From contig JAFTQC010000038.1 in NCBI GenBank assembly GCA_017462965.1, forward strand, positions 1-51,888: a stretch of DNA of 51,888 nt. Reading direction: 5' to 3'. Made by a program: the position numbers and the translations under genes. The notes under the pieces were generated by a model. The model saw nothing but the letters and a program-made list of their open reading frames with translations. It made no database searches and was not told where the DNA came from. Shown here in pieces: positions 1 through 9,471 of this stretch (position 1 is the first letter of the stretch; the number at the start of each line of letters is the position of its first letter). The DNA comes from Clostridia bacterium. Lineage in GTDB: Bacteria; Bacillota; Clostridia; TANB77; UBA1234.

Positions 1-138
1 CTTGTTTATATTTTATCATCGGATGCAAAAAAAATATTCTCATTTGATGTGCCGGAGGAGATTATAAAGGAGTTATCGTTGCTTTCACAAATTTATACAA
101 CTGAAAAACTGGAGAAAGAGTATAAATTATTGATGTAA
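1..138 (+). CDS. recO: DNA repair protein RecO, C-terminal fragment (probable)
   Basis: The frame is open from the window edge to a TAA at 136-138 and gives the last 45 residues of a protein. The ending, with KKIFSFDVPEEIIKELS and a closing YKLLM, resembles the C-terminus of clostridial RecO, where a 'LFSFxxxxExxKEL' stretch is followed by 'xKSLxxL'. RecO loads RecA at gaps in the RecFOR pathway, and recO often lies just upstream of glyS in Clostridia, as here. The diagnostic zinc-finger and OB-fold regions are outside the window, so the name rests on a short tail plus context. Confidence 0.5.
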   Translation, partial: LVYILSSDAKKIFSFDVPEEIIKELSLLSQIYTTEKLEKEYKLLM

Positions 139-186
139 ATTTACTAATGCAACAAATTTGCGTAACAAACAAAGGAGGAAGTAAAA

Positions 187-1491
187 ATGAAAAAAAGATT
201 TTTATTAGTTGTAGTATTATTTATTTTAGCAATTGGAATTGTTGCATGTGATCGAAAAAATGAAAATAATAATGCACAAAACGGATTTGACGAAAATATT
301 ATTGAAAATGAAGACGTAAATGCAGTTAGCAATGAGGATTTAAGAGAGATGGCACCAACATTGGAGAGTGCCTTTAAGGTAGTTGATGGAACTTTGACAA
401 TTTTCTATGATGAAATTGTTGAAGAAAATAAAATTGTTATTCCGGAAAGTGTTAGAGGTGAAGTAATAACGAAAATAGCAGCTTCTGCATTTAAAGAAAA
501 TGAAAATATTGAAGGAATAGTGATTCCTAACACTGTTGTTGAAATTGATGAACAAGCTTTTATTGATTGTAAAAATTTATCTGAAGTTATATTGCCTGAA
601 AATTTAGTTTCAATACCTAGAGCTTTGTTTTATGGAACAGCGATAGAAACTATTGATATTCCTGAAGGCGTTAAGCGTATTGAAGAAAATGCTTTTGGAA
701 ATTGTAATAGTTTAAAAGAAATAAACATTCCTGCAAGTGTAGAATTTATCGATGATTGGTCATTTTTAGATACATACAATTTAGAGAAAATTAATGTTGA
801 TGAAAATAATATAAATTTCTCATCAGAAAAAGGAGTCTTATTTGATAAGGATAAAACTCTTCTAAAAATGTATCCTGCCAATAAAAAAGATGATGCATAC
901 AATGTACCTGATAGTGTTGTAGAAATTTCAGCTTCTGCATTTTCTAATTTGAGAAATTTGAAAAATATAAATTTAGTAGCTGTTGAAAAAATAGGAAATG
1001 TTGCTTTTTTAAATTCTACAAGTTTAGAAGAAGTTACTTTTGGGAATGCTTATGCAAATCCAACAGAAGAAATTGCATATTTGTTTAGAGGTTGTACTAA
1101 TTTAAAGAAAATAAATGTTGAAGAAGGAAATAATGTTTTTGATTCTGTAGATGGTGTGTTATATAGTAAGGATAGAACAAGACTTATGTATTTTCCATGT
1201 AATAAAGGAATGAATTTGTTTACGATACCAACAGAAGTTGAAAAAATTTCGAGTGCAGCATTTTTAGAATGTGAAAATCTTGAAGGTGTAATAATTCCAG
1301 ATACTGTTAAAATAATTGGAGAAAGTGCTTTTGAAGGCTGTGTGAACTTAAAGGATGTTGTTATACCGGATGGTGTTGAAACTATAGAAAAAGGCGCTTT
1401 TATAGGCGTTCCAAGGACTTCTGTGAAATTACCAGATGGCGTGAAAAATGTTGATGAAATTTTTGAAGAAGCCTTGCAAGAGGAAGAATAG
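187..1491 (+). CDS. BspA-type leucine-rich-repeat lipoprotein
   Basis: This is a 434-residue exported protein. Residues 5-20 form a hydrophobic signal sequence ending in a lipobox (IVAC), so Cys21 is the probable lipidated residue. The rest is built from LRR_5 (BspA/Treponema pallidum type) repeats, recognisable as recurring 'IPxxVxxIxxxAFxxCxxLxxVxIP' units at about residues 85-210, 235-265 and 345-420. Between them are two shorter modules of the type 'GVLYSKDRTRLMYFPCNK', also typical of this family. Such proteins sit on the cell surface and often bind host or other bacterial surfaces; that role is inferred. An AAAGGAGG ribosome site at about 171-178 fits the ATG at 187. The gene appears monocistronic, lying between probable recO and the T-box leader of glyS. 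Confidence 0.85.
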   Translation: MKKRFLLVVVLFILAIGIVACDRKNENNNAQNGFDENIIENEDVNAVSNEDLREMAPTLESAFKVVDGTLTIFYDEIVEENKIVIPESVRGEVITKIAASAFKENENIEGIVIPNTVVEIDEQAFIDCKNLSEVILPENLVSIPRALFYGTAIETIDIPEGVKRIEENAFGNCNSLKEINIPASVEFIDDWSFLDTYNLEKINVDENNINFSSEKGVLFDKDKTLLKMYPANKKDDAYNVPDSVVEISASAFSNLRNLKNINLVAVEKIGNVAFLNSTSLEEVTFGNAYANPTEEIAYLFRGCTNLKKINVEEGNNVFDSVDGVLYSKDRTRLMYFPCNKGMNLFTIPTEVEKISSAAFLECENLEGVIIPDTVKIIGESAFEGCVNLKDVVIPDGVETIEKGAFIGVPRTSVKLPDGVKNVDEIFEEALQEEE

Positions 1492-1516
1492 TATGATATT
1501 ATGTCTACATGTTAAT

Positions 1517-1730
1517 AGGTTACGTTGATAAAGAAGAGTACTTATATTAATGTTTTATAGAGAGCTTGGCGTTGCTGGAAGTCAGGTAAACATATGTAAG
1601 GAAGGGAACTTTTGAGTGATTATAAATTAAGGTGAGTGGTTTATGAAAAAGTAGACTACTAACTAGGGTGGAACCGCGGAAAATAATTTCGTCCCTAGCT
1701 ATGTATTTAATACGTAGCTAGGGTTTTTAT
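1517..1730 (+). promoter_or_regulatory. T-box riboswitch (glycine) upstream of glyS
   Basis: The invariant T-box AGGGTGGAACCGCGG lies at 1665-1679, just before a terminator hairpin. Upstream are stem I-like elements: a GA-rich segment at about 1527-1535, AGAGAGC at 1559-1565, a GTTGCTGGAAG distal-loop-like sequence at 1571-1581, and GGAAGGGAAC at 1600-1609, which contains glycine codons (GGA or GGG) and is the likely specifier loop. The exact specifier triplet is not settled by eye. The leader should sense uncharged tRNA-Gly and allow read-through into glyS when glycine is short. Confidence 0.93.
1693..1728 (+). terminator. T-box-controlled terminator of glyS leader
   Basis: A 13-bp stem pairs CCCTAGCTATGTA (1693-1705) with TACGTAGCTAGGG (1711-1723), with one G-U pair, and is followed by a T run. 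The T-box bases upstream can pair with part of the 5' arm to form the competing antiterminator. Confidence 0.93.
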
Positions 1731-1788
1731 TTGTCTAAATTTTAGCATGTATTAAATATGAAGCATAAATTAAAAGGAGGAAAATTTT

Positions 1789-3177
1789 ATGGTAGAAAAA
1801 TCAATGGAAAAAATAGTTGCACTATGTAAGAGTAGAGGTTTTGTATTTCAAGGTTCTGAAATATATGGCGGTCTTGCAAATTCGTGGGATTATGGTCCAA
1901 TAGGTTCAGAACTTAAGAAAAACATTAAAGATGCATGGTGGCAAAAATTTATTAGAGAAAATAAATACAATGTTGGAATTGATGCTGCAATAATTATGAA
2001 TCCAGAAGTTTGGGTTACAACAGGACATGTTGGTGGTTTTAGTGATCCATTAATAGACTGTAAAGCTTGTAAAACAAGACATAGAGCTGATAAATTAATT
2101 GAAGAGTGGTCATTTAAAAATGGTGAGCAAGTTACAGGTCTTGATGGTTGGTCAAATGAAGAACTAGTTAATTACATAAAAGAAAATAATGTTCCTTGCC
2201 CTGATTGTGGAAAAAATGATTTCACTGATATTAGAAAATTTAATCTAATGTTTAAGACATTTATGGGTGTTACTGAAGATGCAAAATCAGAAGTTTATCT
2301 TCGTCCTGAAACAGCTCAAGGTATGTTCGTTAATTTCAAAAATGTTCAAAGAGCTACAAGAGGAAAAATGCCAATGGGTATTGGTCAAATGGGACGTTCA
2401 TTCAGAAATGAAATTACACCAGGTAACTTTATTTTCAGAACAAGAGAATTTGAACAAATGGAACTTGAATTTTTCTGCAAACCAGGAACAGACTTAGAAT
2501 GGTACGAATACTGGAAAGAATTCTGCAAAAATTGGCTTATTAGTATTGGTATTAAAGAAGAAAACCTAAGAATGAGAGAACACTCTAAAGAAGAACTTTC
2601 TTTCTACAGTAAAGGTACTACTGATATTGAATACTTATTCCCATTTGGTTGGGGCGAATTATGGGGAATTGCTGATAGAACAGACTATGACTTATCTAGA
2701 CATATGGAAGCTTCAAAAACAGATTTAACATATTTGGATCCTGAAACAAATGAAAAGTATGTTCCGTATTGTGTTGAACCAGCTGTTGGTGTTGATAGAG
2801 TATTCTTAACAGTTCTTTGTGATGCATATGATGAAGAAGAAGTTTCTGAAGGAGATGTTAGAACTGTACTTCACTTAAGCCCAGCACTTGCGCCATTCAA
2901 AGCTGCAGTACTTCCTCTTTCTAAAAAATTAAGCGAAAAAGCTACAGAAGTTTATGAAGATCTTTCAAAGAGATTCAATGTTGAGTACGATGAAGCTGGA
3001 AGTATTGGAAAAAGATATAGAAGAGAAGATGAAATTGGAACTCCATATTGTATAACAATCGACTTTGAAACATTAGAAGATAATGCAGTTACAGTAAGAG
3101 ACAGAGATACAATGGAACAAATTAGACTTCCTATTTCAGAACTTGAAAAATTCTTAGAAGAGAAAACAAGATTTTAA
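1789..3177 (+). CDS. glyS: Glycyl-tRNA synthetase (single-chain, alpha2 type)
   Basis: Class II aminoacyl-tRNA synthetase that charges tRNA-Gly. The 462-residue length and the start ([14 protein letters not shown]) are those of the homodimeric bacterial/eukaryal type, not the alpha2beta2 GlyQ/GlyS type. Visible hallmarks are class II motif 2 ([20 protein letters not shown]), motif 3 ([12 protein letters not shown]) and two Cys pairs at about residues 85-130 (CKAC, CPDC) that probably bind zinc. The C-terminal 110 residues form the anticodon-binding domain. Motif 3 has A where many homologues have S (EPSxGVDR), a conservative change. AAAGGAGG at 1773-1780 places the start at 1789. Expression is controlled by the T-box leader just upstream. 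Confidence 0.96.
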   Translation: MVEKSMEKIVALCKSRGFVFQGSEIYGGLANSWDYGPIGSELKKNIKDAWWQKFIRENKYNVGIDAAIIMNPEVWVTTGHVGGFSDPLIDCKACKTRHRADKLIEEWSFKNGEQVTGLDGWSNEELVNYIKENNVPCPDCGKNDFTDIRKFNLMFKTFMGVTEDAKSEVYLRPETAQGMFVNFKNVQRATRGKMPMGIGQMGRSFRNEITPGNFIFRTREFEQMELEFFCKPGTDLEWYEYWKEFCKNWLISIGIKEENLRMREHSKEELSFYSKGTTDIEYLFPFGWGELWGIADRTDYDLSRHMEASKTDLTYLDPETNEKYVPYCVEPAVGVDRVFLTVLCDAYDEEEVSEGDVRTVLHLSPALAPFKAAVLPLSKKLSEKATEVYEDLSKRFNVEYDEAGSIGKRYRREDEIGTPYCITIDFETLEDNAVTVRDRDTMEQIRLPISELEKFLEEKTRF

Positions 3178-3212
3178 GCATAATTTACTTACATTTTAAA
3201 GGAGGTTTTGAA

Positions 3213-4319
3213 ATGGATAAGAAATTAGGTTTTGGATTTATGAGATTACCTTTATTAGAAAAAGGCAATGCTAAAAGTATTGATAAAGAACATGTGAATA
3301 AGATGGTTGATATGTTTATAGAAAGAGGTTTTACATATTTTGATACAGCATATATGTATCATGAAGGGATAAGCGAACTTGTGCTTAAAGAAACTCTTGT
3401 TCAAAGATATCCGAGAGAGGCGTATACTATAGCTGATAAAATGCCAACCATGAAGCTTAAAGAACAAGATGATGTAGATAGAATATTTAATGAACAATTA
3501 GAAAAATGCGGTGTTGAGTATTTTGATTATTATTTATTACATTGTTTGACAAAAGAAAATTATGCAAACGCTGAGAAATTTAATACGTTTGAGTATTGTA
3601 TGGCCAAGAAAAAAGAAGGAAAGATTAAATGTCTTGGCTTTTCTTTTCATGATACGCCAGAACTTTTAGATGAAATTCTTACAAAATATCCTGAAATGGA
3701 ATTTGTGCAACTTCAGATTAATTATATAGATTGGGAAGATGGAAACGTTCAAGCTAGAAGATGTTATGAAACTTGTCTAAAACATGGCAAAAAGATAATT
3801 GTTATGGAACCTGTAAAAGGTGGGCTTCTTGCAAATGTTCCAGAAGAAGCGAAAAATCTTATGAAAGAATATGATGAAAAGGCTAGTGTTCCAAGTTGGG
3901 CAATTAGATATGCAGCTAGCTTAGATAATGTATTTATGGTTTTAAGTGGAATGTCTAATTTGGAACAATTGGATGATAATACTTCATACATGCAAGAGTT
4001 CAAGAAAATAAATGACGATGAAAAGGAAATTATTCAAAAGGTTGTTGATATTATTTTGAATAATTTAAAAGTTCCTTGTACTGGTTGTGAATACTGTGTT
4101 ACTACATGTCCGATGAATATTCCGATACCAAGATATTTTGAACTTTATAATAAGCAAAGTCAATTTGGTGATTCTTCGAATTCAAAAAATAGATATCAAG
4201 AAATGAAAGATTGTGGTAAGGCGAAAGATTGCATCGAATGTGGTGCTTGCGAAAGAGAATGCCCACAACATATAGAAATAAGAAAGCATATTAAAGAAGT
4301 GTCTGAGTTGTTCGATTAA
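3213..4319 (+). CDS. Aldo/keto reductase with C-terminal 4Fe-4S ferredoxin domain
   Basis: A 368-residue cytoplasmic oxidoreductase. The TIM-barrel aldo/keto reductase domain fills about residues 1-265 and keeps the usual tetrad positions: Asp and Tyr in FDTAYMYH, Lys in ADKMP and His in YLLHCL. It is followed by a ferredoxin-like tail with two cysteine clusters, CTGCEYCVTTCP at about residue 288 and CIECGACERECP at about residue 341, which fit two 4Fe-4S clusters. This architecture is common in anaerobes and suggests electron exchange with ferredoxin rather than a simple NADPH-only enzyme. The substrate is unknown. An AAAGGAGG site lies just upstream, and the gene follows glyS by 35 bases, so it may be co-transcribed with it. 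Confidence 0.92.
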   Translation: MDKKLGFGFMRLPLLEKGNAKSIDKEHVNKMVDMFIERGFTYFDTAYMYHEGISELVLKETLVQRYPREAYTIADKMPTMKLKEQDDVDRIFNEQLEKCGVEYFDYYLLHCLTKENYANAEKFNTFEYCMAKKKEGKIKCLGFSFHDTPELLDEILTKYPEMEFVQLQINYIDWEDGNVQARRCYETCLKHGKKIIVMEPVKGGLLANVPEEAKNLMKEYDEKASVPSWAIRYAASLDNVFMVLSGMSNLEQLDDNTSYMQEFKKINDDEKEIIQKVVDIILNNLKVPCTGCEYCVTTCPMNIPIPRYFELYNKQSQFGDSSNSKNRYQEMKDCGKAKDCIECGACERECPQHIEIRKHIKEVSELFD

Positions 4320-4343
4320 ACTTTTTAAGAGAGGTGATTTTTA

Positions 4344-5408
4344 GTGCCAAGTATAAGTTATTTAGCGAAGAGATTATGCACAATGAACTATAAAGCAATG
4401 TTTGATAGGGTTAATGTTGTTAAGGAAAAATGTAATAAATCTAAAGTTGGGATTTTTTTTGATATGATTTGGTGTGGCATTAGATATGGTGCGGGGTATG
4501 TTGATTATGATGTCATAGGTTTTTATAAGTTGAATTCAGCACAGAGAAAAACAATGCTTACAAGAGGTATAAATAATAAATTTGTAAAACAATTAAATAA
4601 AAAAGAATATTGGCATATTTTCAATAATAAAAACGAATTTAATGAAAAGTTTTCTGATTATTTAAAACGTGATTGGATATATCCTGTTGATGGTAATAAA
4701 GAAAAGACTCTTGAGTGGATAAAAGCACATCCTGTATTTTTTGCAAAACCAAATGATGGACAATGTGGAAAGAATATTGAAAAAATTAGTCTTTCAGATT
4801 GGGATGAAAATATAGAAGAATTATACAAACATTTAGTAGAAAATAAATTAAAGTTGTTAGAAGAACCGGTTATTCAATGTGATGCAATGAATAAGTTAAA
4901 TCCGAGTAGTGTAAACACTACAAGAATGGTTTCTGTCATGAATGATGCTGGCGAAGTTACGATACTTGCGACATTTGTAAGAATTGGAAACGGAAAAGTA
5001 GTAGATAATTTTAATAGTGGTGGTATGACTGCAAAAGTTGATGTTGAAACAGGAATAATTTTAGAAGAAGCTGTTAATAAAGCAGGGGAGCTTTTCGAAA
5101 AGCATCCTATTACAGGGACAACTATAAAAGGTTTTCAAATGCCTTATTGGAGTGAAGCTAAAGAGATGGTAAAAAGAGCGGCTAAACTGAGTCCTCATGT
5201 TAGATATGTTGGTTGGGATGTTGGAATGAGCGTGAATGGCCCTGTTCTAATAGAAGGAAATCAATTCCCAGGTCATGATATTTATCAAGTTGCTGAGAAA
5301 ATGAAGGAAGGCGAACTTGGGGTACTTCCAATGTTTGAAGCTGCAATAAATGGAAAAAATATAAATACTAAATTAGCTAAACATGTTAAATTAAAAAGTA
5401 AGATGTAA
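4344..5408 (+). CDS. Sugar-transfer-associated ATP-grasp family protein
   Basis: A 354-residue protein with an ATP-grasp fold. The segment FFAKPNDGQCGKNIEKI (about residues 130-146) supplies the nucleotide-binding Lys and glycine-rich loop. VNTTRMVSV and GWDVGMSVNGPVLIEGNQFP near residues 190 and 290-310 supply the metal-binding Glu and Asn. This set of motifs matches the family called 'sugar-transfer associated ATP-grasp' (alpha-L-glutamate ligase-related), whose members lie in polysaccharide or surface-modification loci. There is no such locus here, so the acceptor is unknown. The start is GTG at 4344, preceded by GAGGTG at 4331-4336. It sits 24 bases behind the aldo/keto reductase and probably shares its transcript. 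Confidence 0.78.
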   Translation: MPSISYLAKRLCTMNYKAMFDRVNVVKEKCNKSKVGIFFDMIWCGIRYGAGYVDYDVIGFYKLNSAQRKTMLTRGINNKFVKQLNKKEYWHIFNNKNEFNEKFSDYLKRDWIYPVDGNKEKTLEWIKAHPVFFAKPNDGQCGKNIEKISLSDWDENIEELYKHLVENKLKLLEEPVIQCDAMNKLNPSSVNTTRMVSVMNDAGEVTILATFVRIGNGKVVDNFNSGGMTAKVDVETGIILEEAVNKAGELFEKHPITGTTIKGFQMPYWSEAKEMVKRAAKLSPHVRYVGWDVGMSVNGPVLIEGNQFPGHDIYQVAEKMKEGELGVLPMFEAAINGKNINTKLAKHVKLKSKM

Positions 5409-5517
5409 AATTTTTGGACAAGGTTACGTTTTTCTTGATCATATTTTTAACAAAAAATACATAATAAAGTTAAATATTGGAAATGATGAAAAATGCTTGA
5501 TACAATTGCAAAAAATG

Positions 5518-5546
5518 TTGATTTTTACAATTATTAACGATATAAT
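5518..5546 (+). promoter_or_regulatory. Sigma-A promoter of ppdK
   Basis: TTGATT (5518-5523), a 17-base spacer and TATAAT (5541-5546). It lies 65 bases before the ppdK start in an otherwise AT-rich gap. Confidence 0.75.
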
Positions 5547-5610
5547 ACTAGAGGTTAAAAGACTAAAGAGAAAATGACAAAATTTATATAAAAACAAGGA
5601 GGAATTTTTA

Positions 5611-8241
5611 ATGAGCAAAAAATATGTTTATCTTTTTAGCGAAGGTGACGCATCAATGAGAAATCTTCTTGGTGGTAAAGGTGCTAACTTAGCAGAAATG
5701 ACAAAGTTAGGTTTACCAGTTCCACAAGGTTTCACAATTTCAACAGAGGCTTGTACTCAATACTACGAGGATGGAAAACAAATCAATCCAGAAATCGAAG
5801 CTGAAATTTTCGAGTACATCAAAAAGATGGAAGAAATCACAGGTAAAAAATTCGGAGATATGGAAAATCCATTATTAGTATCTGTTCGTTCAGGTGCTAG
5901 AGCTTCTATGCCAGGTATGATGGATACAATCTTAAACCTAGGATTAAATGAAGATGTTGTTGAAGCATTAGCAAAAAAATCAGGAAATCCACGTTGGGCT
6001 TGGGATTGCTACAGAAGATTTATACAAATGTATTCAGACGTTGTTATGGAAGTTGGTAAAAAATACTTCGAACAACTTATAGATAAAATGAAAGAAGAAA
6101 AAGGTGTAACTCAAGACGTTGAGCTTACAGCTGAAGATTTAAAAGAACTTGCTAACCAATTCAAAGCTGAATATAAAGAAAAAATTGGAGCTGACTTCCC
6201 AACAGATCCTACAGAACAATTAATGGGAGCTGTTAAAGCTGTATTCAGATCTTGGGACAATCCAAGAGCAAACGTTTATAGAAGAGATAATGATATCCCA
6301 TATTCTTGGGGAACAGCTGTAAACGTTCAAATGATGGCATTTGGTAACATGGGTGAAACATCTGGTACAGGTGTTGCATTCACAAGAAATCCATCAACAG
6401 GTGAGAAAAAACTTATGGGTGAATTCTTAATGAATGCACAAGGTGAAGACGTTGTTGCTGGTGTTAGAACTCCACAACCAATTGATCAATTGAAAGAAGT
6501 TATGCCAGAAGTTTACGAACAATTCACAAAGATTTGTGATACATTAGAAAATCACTACAGAGATATGCAAGACATGGAATTCACTATCGAAGATAGAAAA
6601 TTATACATGTTACAAACAAGAAATGGTAAGAGAACAGCTCCAGCTGCTCTAAAAATCGCTTGTGATTTAGTTGACGAAGGAATGATCACAGAGAAAGATG
6701 CTGTATTAATGATTGATCCAAGAAACTTAGATACATTATTACACCCACAATTTGACGCTGCTGCATTAAAAGCTGCTACAGAAATTGGTAAAGCATTACC
6801 TGCTTCTCCAGGAGCTGCTTGTGGTAAAGTAGTATTCACAGCTGAAGATGCTAAAGAATGGGCTTCTAGAAAAGAAAAAGTAGTTCTAGTTAGACTTGAG
6901 ACATCTCCAGAAGATATCGAAGGTATGAAAGCTGCTCAAGGTATCTTAACAGTTCGTGGTGGTATGACATCTCACGCTGCCGTTGTTGCTCGTGGTATGG
7001 GTAAATGCTGCGTATCTGGATGCACAGAAATTAACATGGATGAAGAAAATAAAGTATTCACATTAGCTGGAAAAACATATCATGAAGGAGACGAAATCTC
7101 AATTGATGGTTCAACAGGTAGAATCTATGATGGAATAGTTCCAACAGTTGACGCTACAATCGGTGGAGAATTCGGAAGAATCATGGAATGGGCTGATAAA
7201 TTCAGAGTATTAAAAGTTAGAACAAACGCAGATACTCCTACTGATGCTAAAAAAGCTAGAGAATTAGGTGCTGAAGGTATCGGTCTTTGCCGTACAGAGC
7301 ACATGTTCTTTGAAGCTGATAGAATTGCTGCAATCAGAGAAATGATTTGTTCAGACACAGTTGAACAAAGAGAAAAAGCGCTTGCAAAATTAGAGCCAAT
7401 GCAACAAGGTGACTTCGAAAAATTATATGAAGAAATGGAAGGATACGGAGTAACAATCAGATTCTTAGATCCTCCACTACATGAGTTCGTTCCAACAGAG
7501 GAAAAAGATATCGAAGCTCTTGCAAATGCACAAGGTAAATCTGTAGAAGAAATCAAAGCTATCATAGCTAGCTTACATGAGTTCAACCCAATGATGGGAC
7601 ACAGAGGATGCCGTTTAGCAGTAACATACCCAGAAATAGCTGCAATGCAAACAAGAGCAGTTATTAAAGCTGCTATCGCAGTTTCTCAAAGAAAAGGAAT
7701 TAGCATAGTTCCAGAAATTATGATTCCACTTGTTGGAGAAATTAAAGAATTAAAATACGTTAAAGACGTAGTTTGTGAGACAGCTGACAAAGTTATCGCA
7801 GAAGCTGGTGTTGAATTAAAATACCAAGTTGGTACAATGATCGAAATACCAAGAGCTGCTTTAACAGCTGATGAAATCGCTAAAGAAGCTGAATTCTTCT
7901 CATTTGGTACAAACGACTTAACACAAATGACATTCGGATTCTCAAGAGATGATGCTGGTAAATTCTTAGGAGCTTACTATGATAAGAAAATCTATGAAAA
8001 CGATCCATTTGCTAAAGTTGACCAAAATGGTGTTGGTAAATTAATAAAAATGGCTGCTGAGCTTGGAAAATCTACAAGACCAAATATTAAATTAGGTATT
8101 TGTGGAGAGCATGGTGGAGATCCATCTTCAGTTGAATTCTGCCACGGAGTAGGTTTAACATATGTATCTTGCTCACCATTCAGAGTTCCAATAGCTAGAC
8201 TTGCTGCTGCACAAGCACAAATCAAAAATCCAAGAGCTTAG
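5611..8241 (+). CDS. ppdK: Pyruvate, phosphate dikinase
   Basis: Interconverts pyruvate + ATP + phosphate with phosphoenolpyruvate + AMP + pyrophosphate. In anaerobic Clostridia it usually serves PPi-linked glycolysis or PEP synthesis. The 876 residues have the full family length and domain order: an N-terminal ATP-grasp nucleotide domain (GGKGANLAEM near residue 22), the swivelling phosphohistidine domain with GGMTSHAAVVARGMGKCCVSG (shortened here to its core TSHAAVVARG; catalytic His455), and the C-terminal PEP/pyruvate TIM barrel with GLCRTEHMFF, GTNDLTQM and GICGEHGGDP. The codons are the clean, highly biased set expected of a strongly expressed gene. It has its own promoter, an AAGGAGG site and a strong terminator, so it is monocistronic. 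Confidence 0.97.
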   Translation: MSKKYVYLFSEGDASMRNLLGGKGANLAEMTKLGLPVPQGFTISTEACTQYYEDGKQINPEIEAEIFEYIKKMEEITGKKFGDMENPLLVSVRSGARASMPGMMDTILNLGLNEDVVEALAKKSGNPRWAWDCYRRFIQMYSDVVMEVGKKYFEQLIDKMKEEKGVTQDVELTAEDLKELANQFKAEYKEKIGADFPTDPTEQLMGAVKAVFRSWDNPRANVYRRDNDIPYSWGTAVNVQMMAFGNMGETSGTGVAFTRNPSTGEKKLMGEFLMNAQGEDVVAGVRTPQPIDQLKEVMPEVYEQFTKICDTLENHYRDMQDMEFTIEDRKLYMLQTRNGKRTAPAALKIACDLVDEGMITEKDAVLMIDPRNLDTLLHPQFDAAALKAATEIGKALPASPGAACGKVVFTAEDAKEWASRKEKVVLVRLETSPEDIEGMKAAQGILTVRGGMTSHAAVVARGMGKCCVSGCTEINMDEENKVFTLAGKTYHEGDEISIDGSTGRIYDGIVPTVDATIGGEFGRIMEWADKFRVLKVRTNADTPTDAKKARELGAEGIGLCRTEHMFFEADRIAAIREMICSDTVEQREKALAKLEPMQQGDFEKLYEEMEGYGVTIRFLDPPLHEFVPTEEKDIEALANAQGKSVEEIKAIIASLHEFNPMMGHRGCRLAVTYPEIAAMQTRAVIKAAIAVSQRKGISIVPEIMIPLVGEIKELKYVKDVVCETADKVIAEAGVELKYQVGTMIEIPRAALTADEIAKEAEFFSFGTNDLTQMTFGFSRDDAGKFLGAYYDKKIYENDPFAKVDQNGVGKLIKMAAELGKSTRPNIKLGICGEHGGDPSSVEFCHGVGLTYVSCSPFRVPIARLAAAQAQIKNPRA

Positions 8242-8256
8242 TTAATATAACCAATG

Positions 8257-8288
8257 ACTTCCTGATAGAAATATCAGGAAGTTTTTTT
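8257..8288 (+). terminator. Intrinsic terminator of ppdK
   Basis: A perfect 11-bp stem (ACTTCCTGATA / TATCAGGAAGT) closed by a GAAA tetraloop and followed by a run of seven T. Confidence 0.93.
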
Positions 8289-8356
8289 ATTAAATGTTGA
8301 TATTATAGGTAATTTATGACAAAATATATGTAAGATGCTTTGAAGGGAGAATAGTG

Positions 8357-9460
8357 ATGGGAACAGAATCTAGAAGTAAAAAACAAATCATTATTACACG
8401 TATTGCCGTGTTTATAGGAACGATTATTTTATTATTATTAATGCTTAAATTTGCTGTGTTCTTTACACCGTTTTTAATAGCTGGAATTATAGCTGTTTTG
8501 ATAGAACCGGTTATAAAGTTTTGCATGAATAAACTTAAAATGAGCAGAAGAGTGAGTAGTTTTATTGTTGTAGTTTTTACAATAATTTTGATTGGCTATG
8601 TAGTTTTTTGGGGAGTTACAAACCTTGCTTCTGAACTTCTAAAACTTACCTCTAATATAGAACCTGCAATAACACAGGTTACAACGACAATTGATACACT
8701 TTCTGACACAATAGTGACAAAATTTCCAGAAATTCCTATGCAGGTAGCTAATGCCGTTGAAAATTCGATTGTTGATTTTGTTGGTAAATTTGGTAATTTG
8801 ATTGCTTCATTTGCATCGACGGTTGTGAAGGTTTTATTATCAGTGCCTACTTTAATTGTAAATGTGGTAATAACAATACTTGCGCTCGTTTTCTTTACGA
8901 AAGATAGAATATATGTAATAGATATGTTAGAACATCATTTCCCAAAATCATGGATATCAAGCGCTGGAAAAGTAATAAAAGAAATTTTTTCATCAATAGG
9001 TGGATATATAAAAGTTTATGCTAAGATAATTTTGATAACATTCTTTGAAGTGTTTATAGCTTTCAAATTTATATTTAATTGGTTCGGATTAACAGTGAAA
9101 TATCCATTAGCTTTTGCAATAATAGTTGCGGTAGTTGATATTCTACCAATATTAGGTGTGGGAACTATCTTAATTCCTTGGTCTTTATGGCTATTTATAA
9201 CCGGTGAGATTGGATTTGGTTTTTTGGTTATTTTAACGTATATAGCTATAACTGTTATAAGAAACTTTATAGAGCCAAAACTTGTTAGTAAACAATTTGG
9301 AATTCATCCACTAATAACGCTTATGGCGATGTATGCGGGATTTAGAACGGTTGGAGTTGTAGGTTTATTGCTTGGTCCAATAATGCTTATGATTTTAAGA
9401 TGTATTTTCGATAAACAAATTGAAAGAGGTTTATTCAAAGATATGTTTGATGCAAAATAG
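8357..9460 (+). CDS. AI-2E family transporter (PerM/YtvI-like permease)
   Basis: A multi-pass membrane protein of about 367 residues. Paired hydrophobic helices lie near residues 12-55 and 68-90, then a soluble segment of amphipathic helices (about 95-150), then five or more further helices to about residue 350. The late motif DILPILGVGTILIPW and the segment FIEPKLVSKQFGIHPL are characteristic of the AI-2E/UPF0118 family. Members export small molecules or exchange Na+/H+; the substrate here is unknown. The ATG at 8357 is preferred to the GTG at 8354 because the AAGGGAG site (8343-8349) is better spaced for it. A weak promoter candidate, TTGATA-17-CAAAAT, lies at 8297-8325. Confidence 0.88.
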   Translation: MGTESRSKKQIIITRIAVFIGTIILLLLMLKFAVFFTPFLIAGIIAVLIEPVIKFCMNKLKMSRRVSSFIVVVFTIILIGYVVFWGVTNLASELLKLTSNIEPAITQVTTTIDTLSDTIVTKFPEIPMQVANAVENSIVDFVGKFGNLIASFASTVVKVLLSVPTLIVNVVITILALVFFTKDRIYVIDMLEHHFPKSWISSAGKVIKEIFSSIGGYIKVYAKIILITFFEVFIAFKFIFNWFGLTVKYPLAFAIIVAVVDILPILGVGTILIPWSLWLFITGEIGFGFLVILTYIAITVIRNFIEPKLVSKQFGIHPLITLMAMYAGFRTVGVVGLLLGPIMLMILRCIFDKQIERGLFKDMFDAK

Positions 9461-9471
9461 GAGGTAGTAAA

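Noticed and set aside
7125-7586. Long minus-strand reading frame opposite ppdK
   Set aside because: It lies wholly within the strongly supported ppdK gene, has no ribosome site and encodes a low-complexity Ser/Ile-rich sequence typical of a shadow frame.
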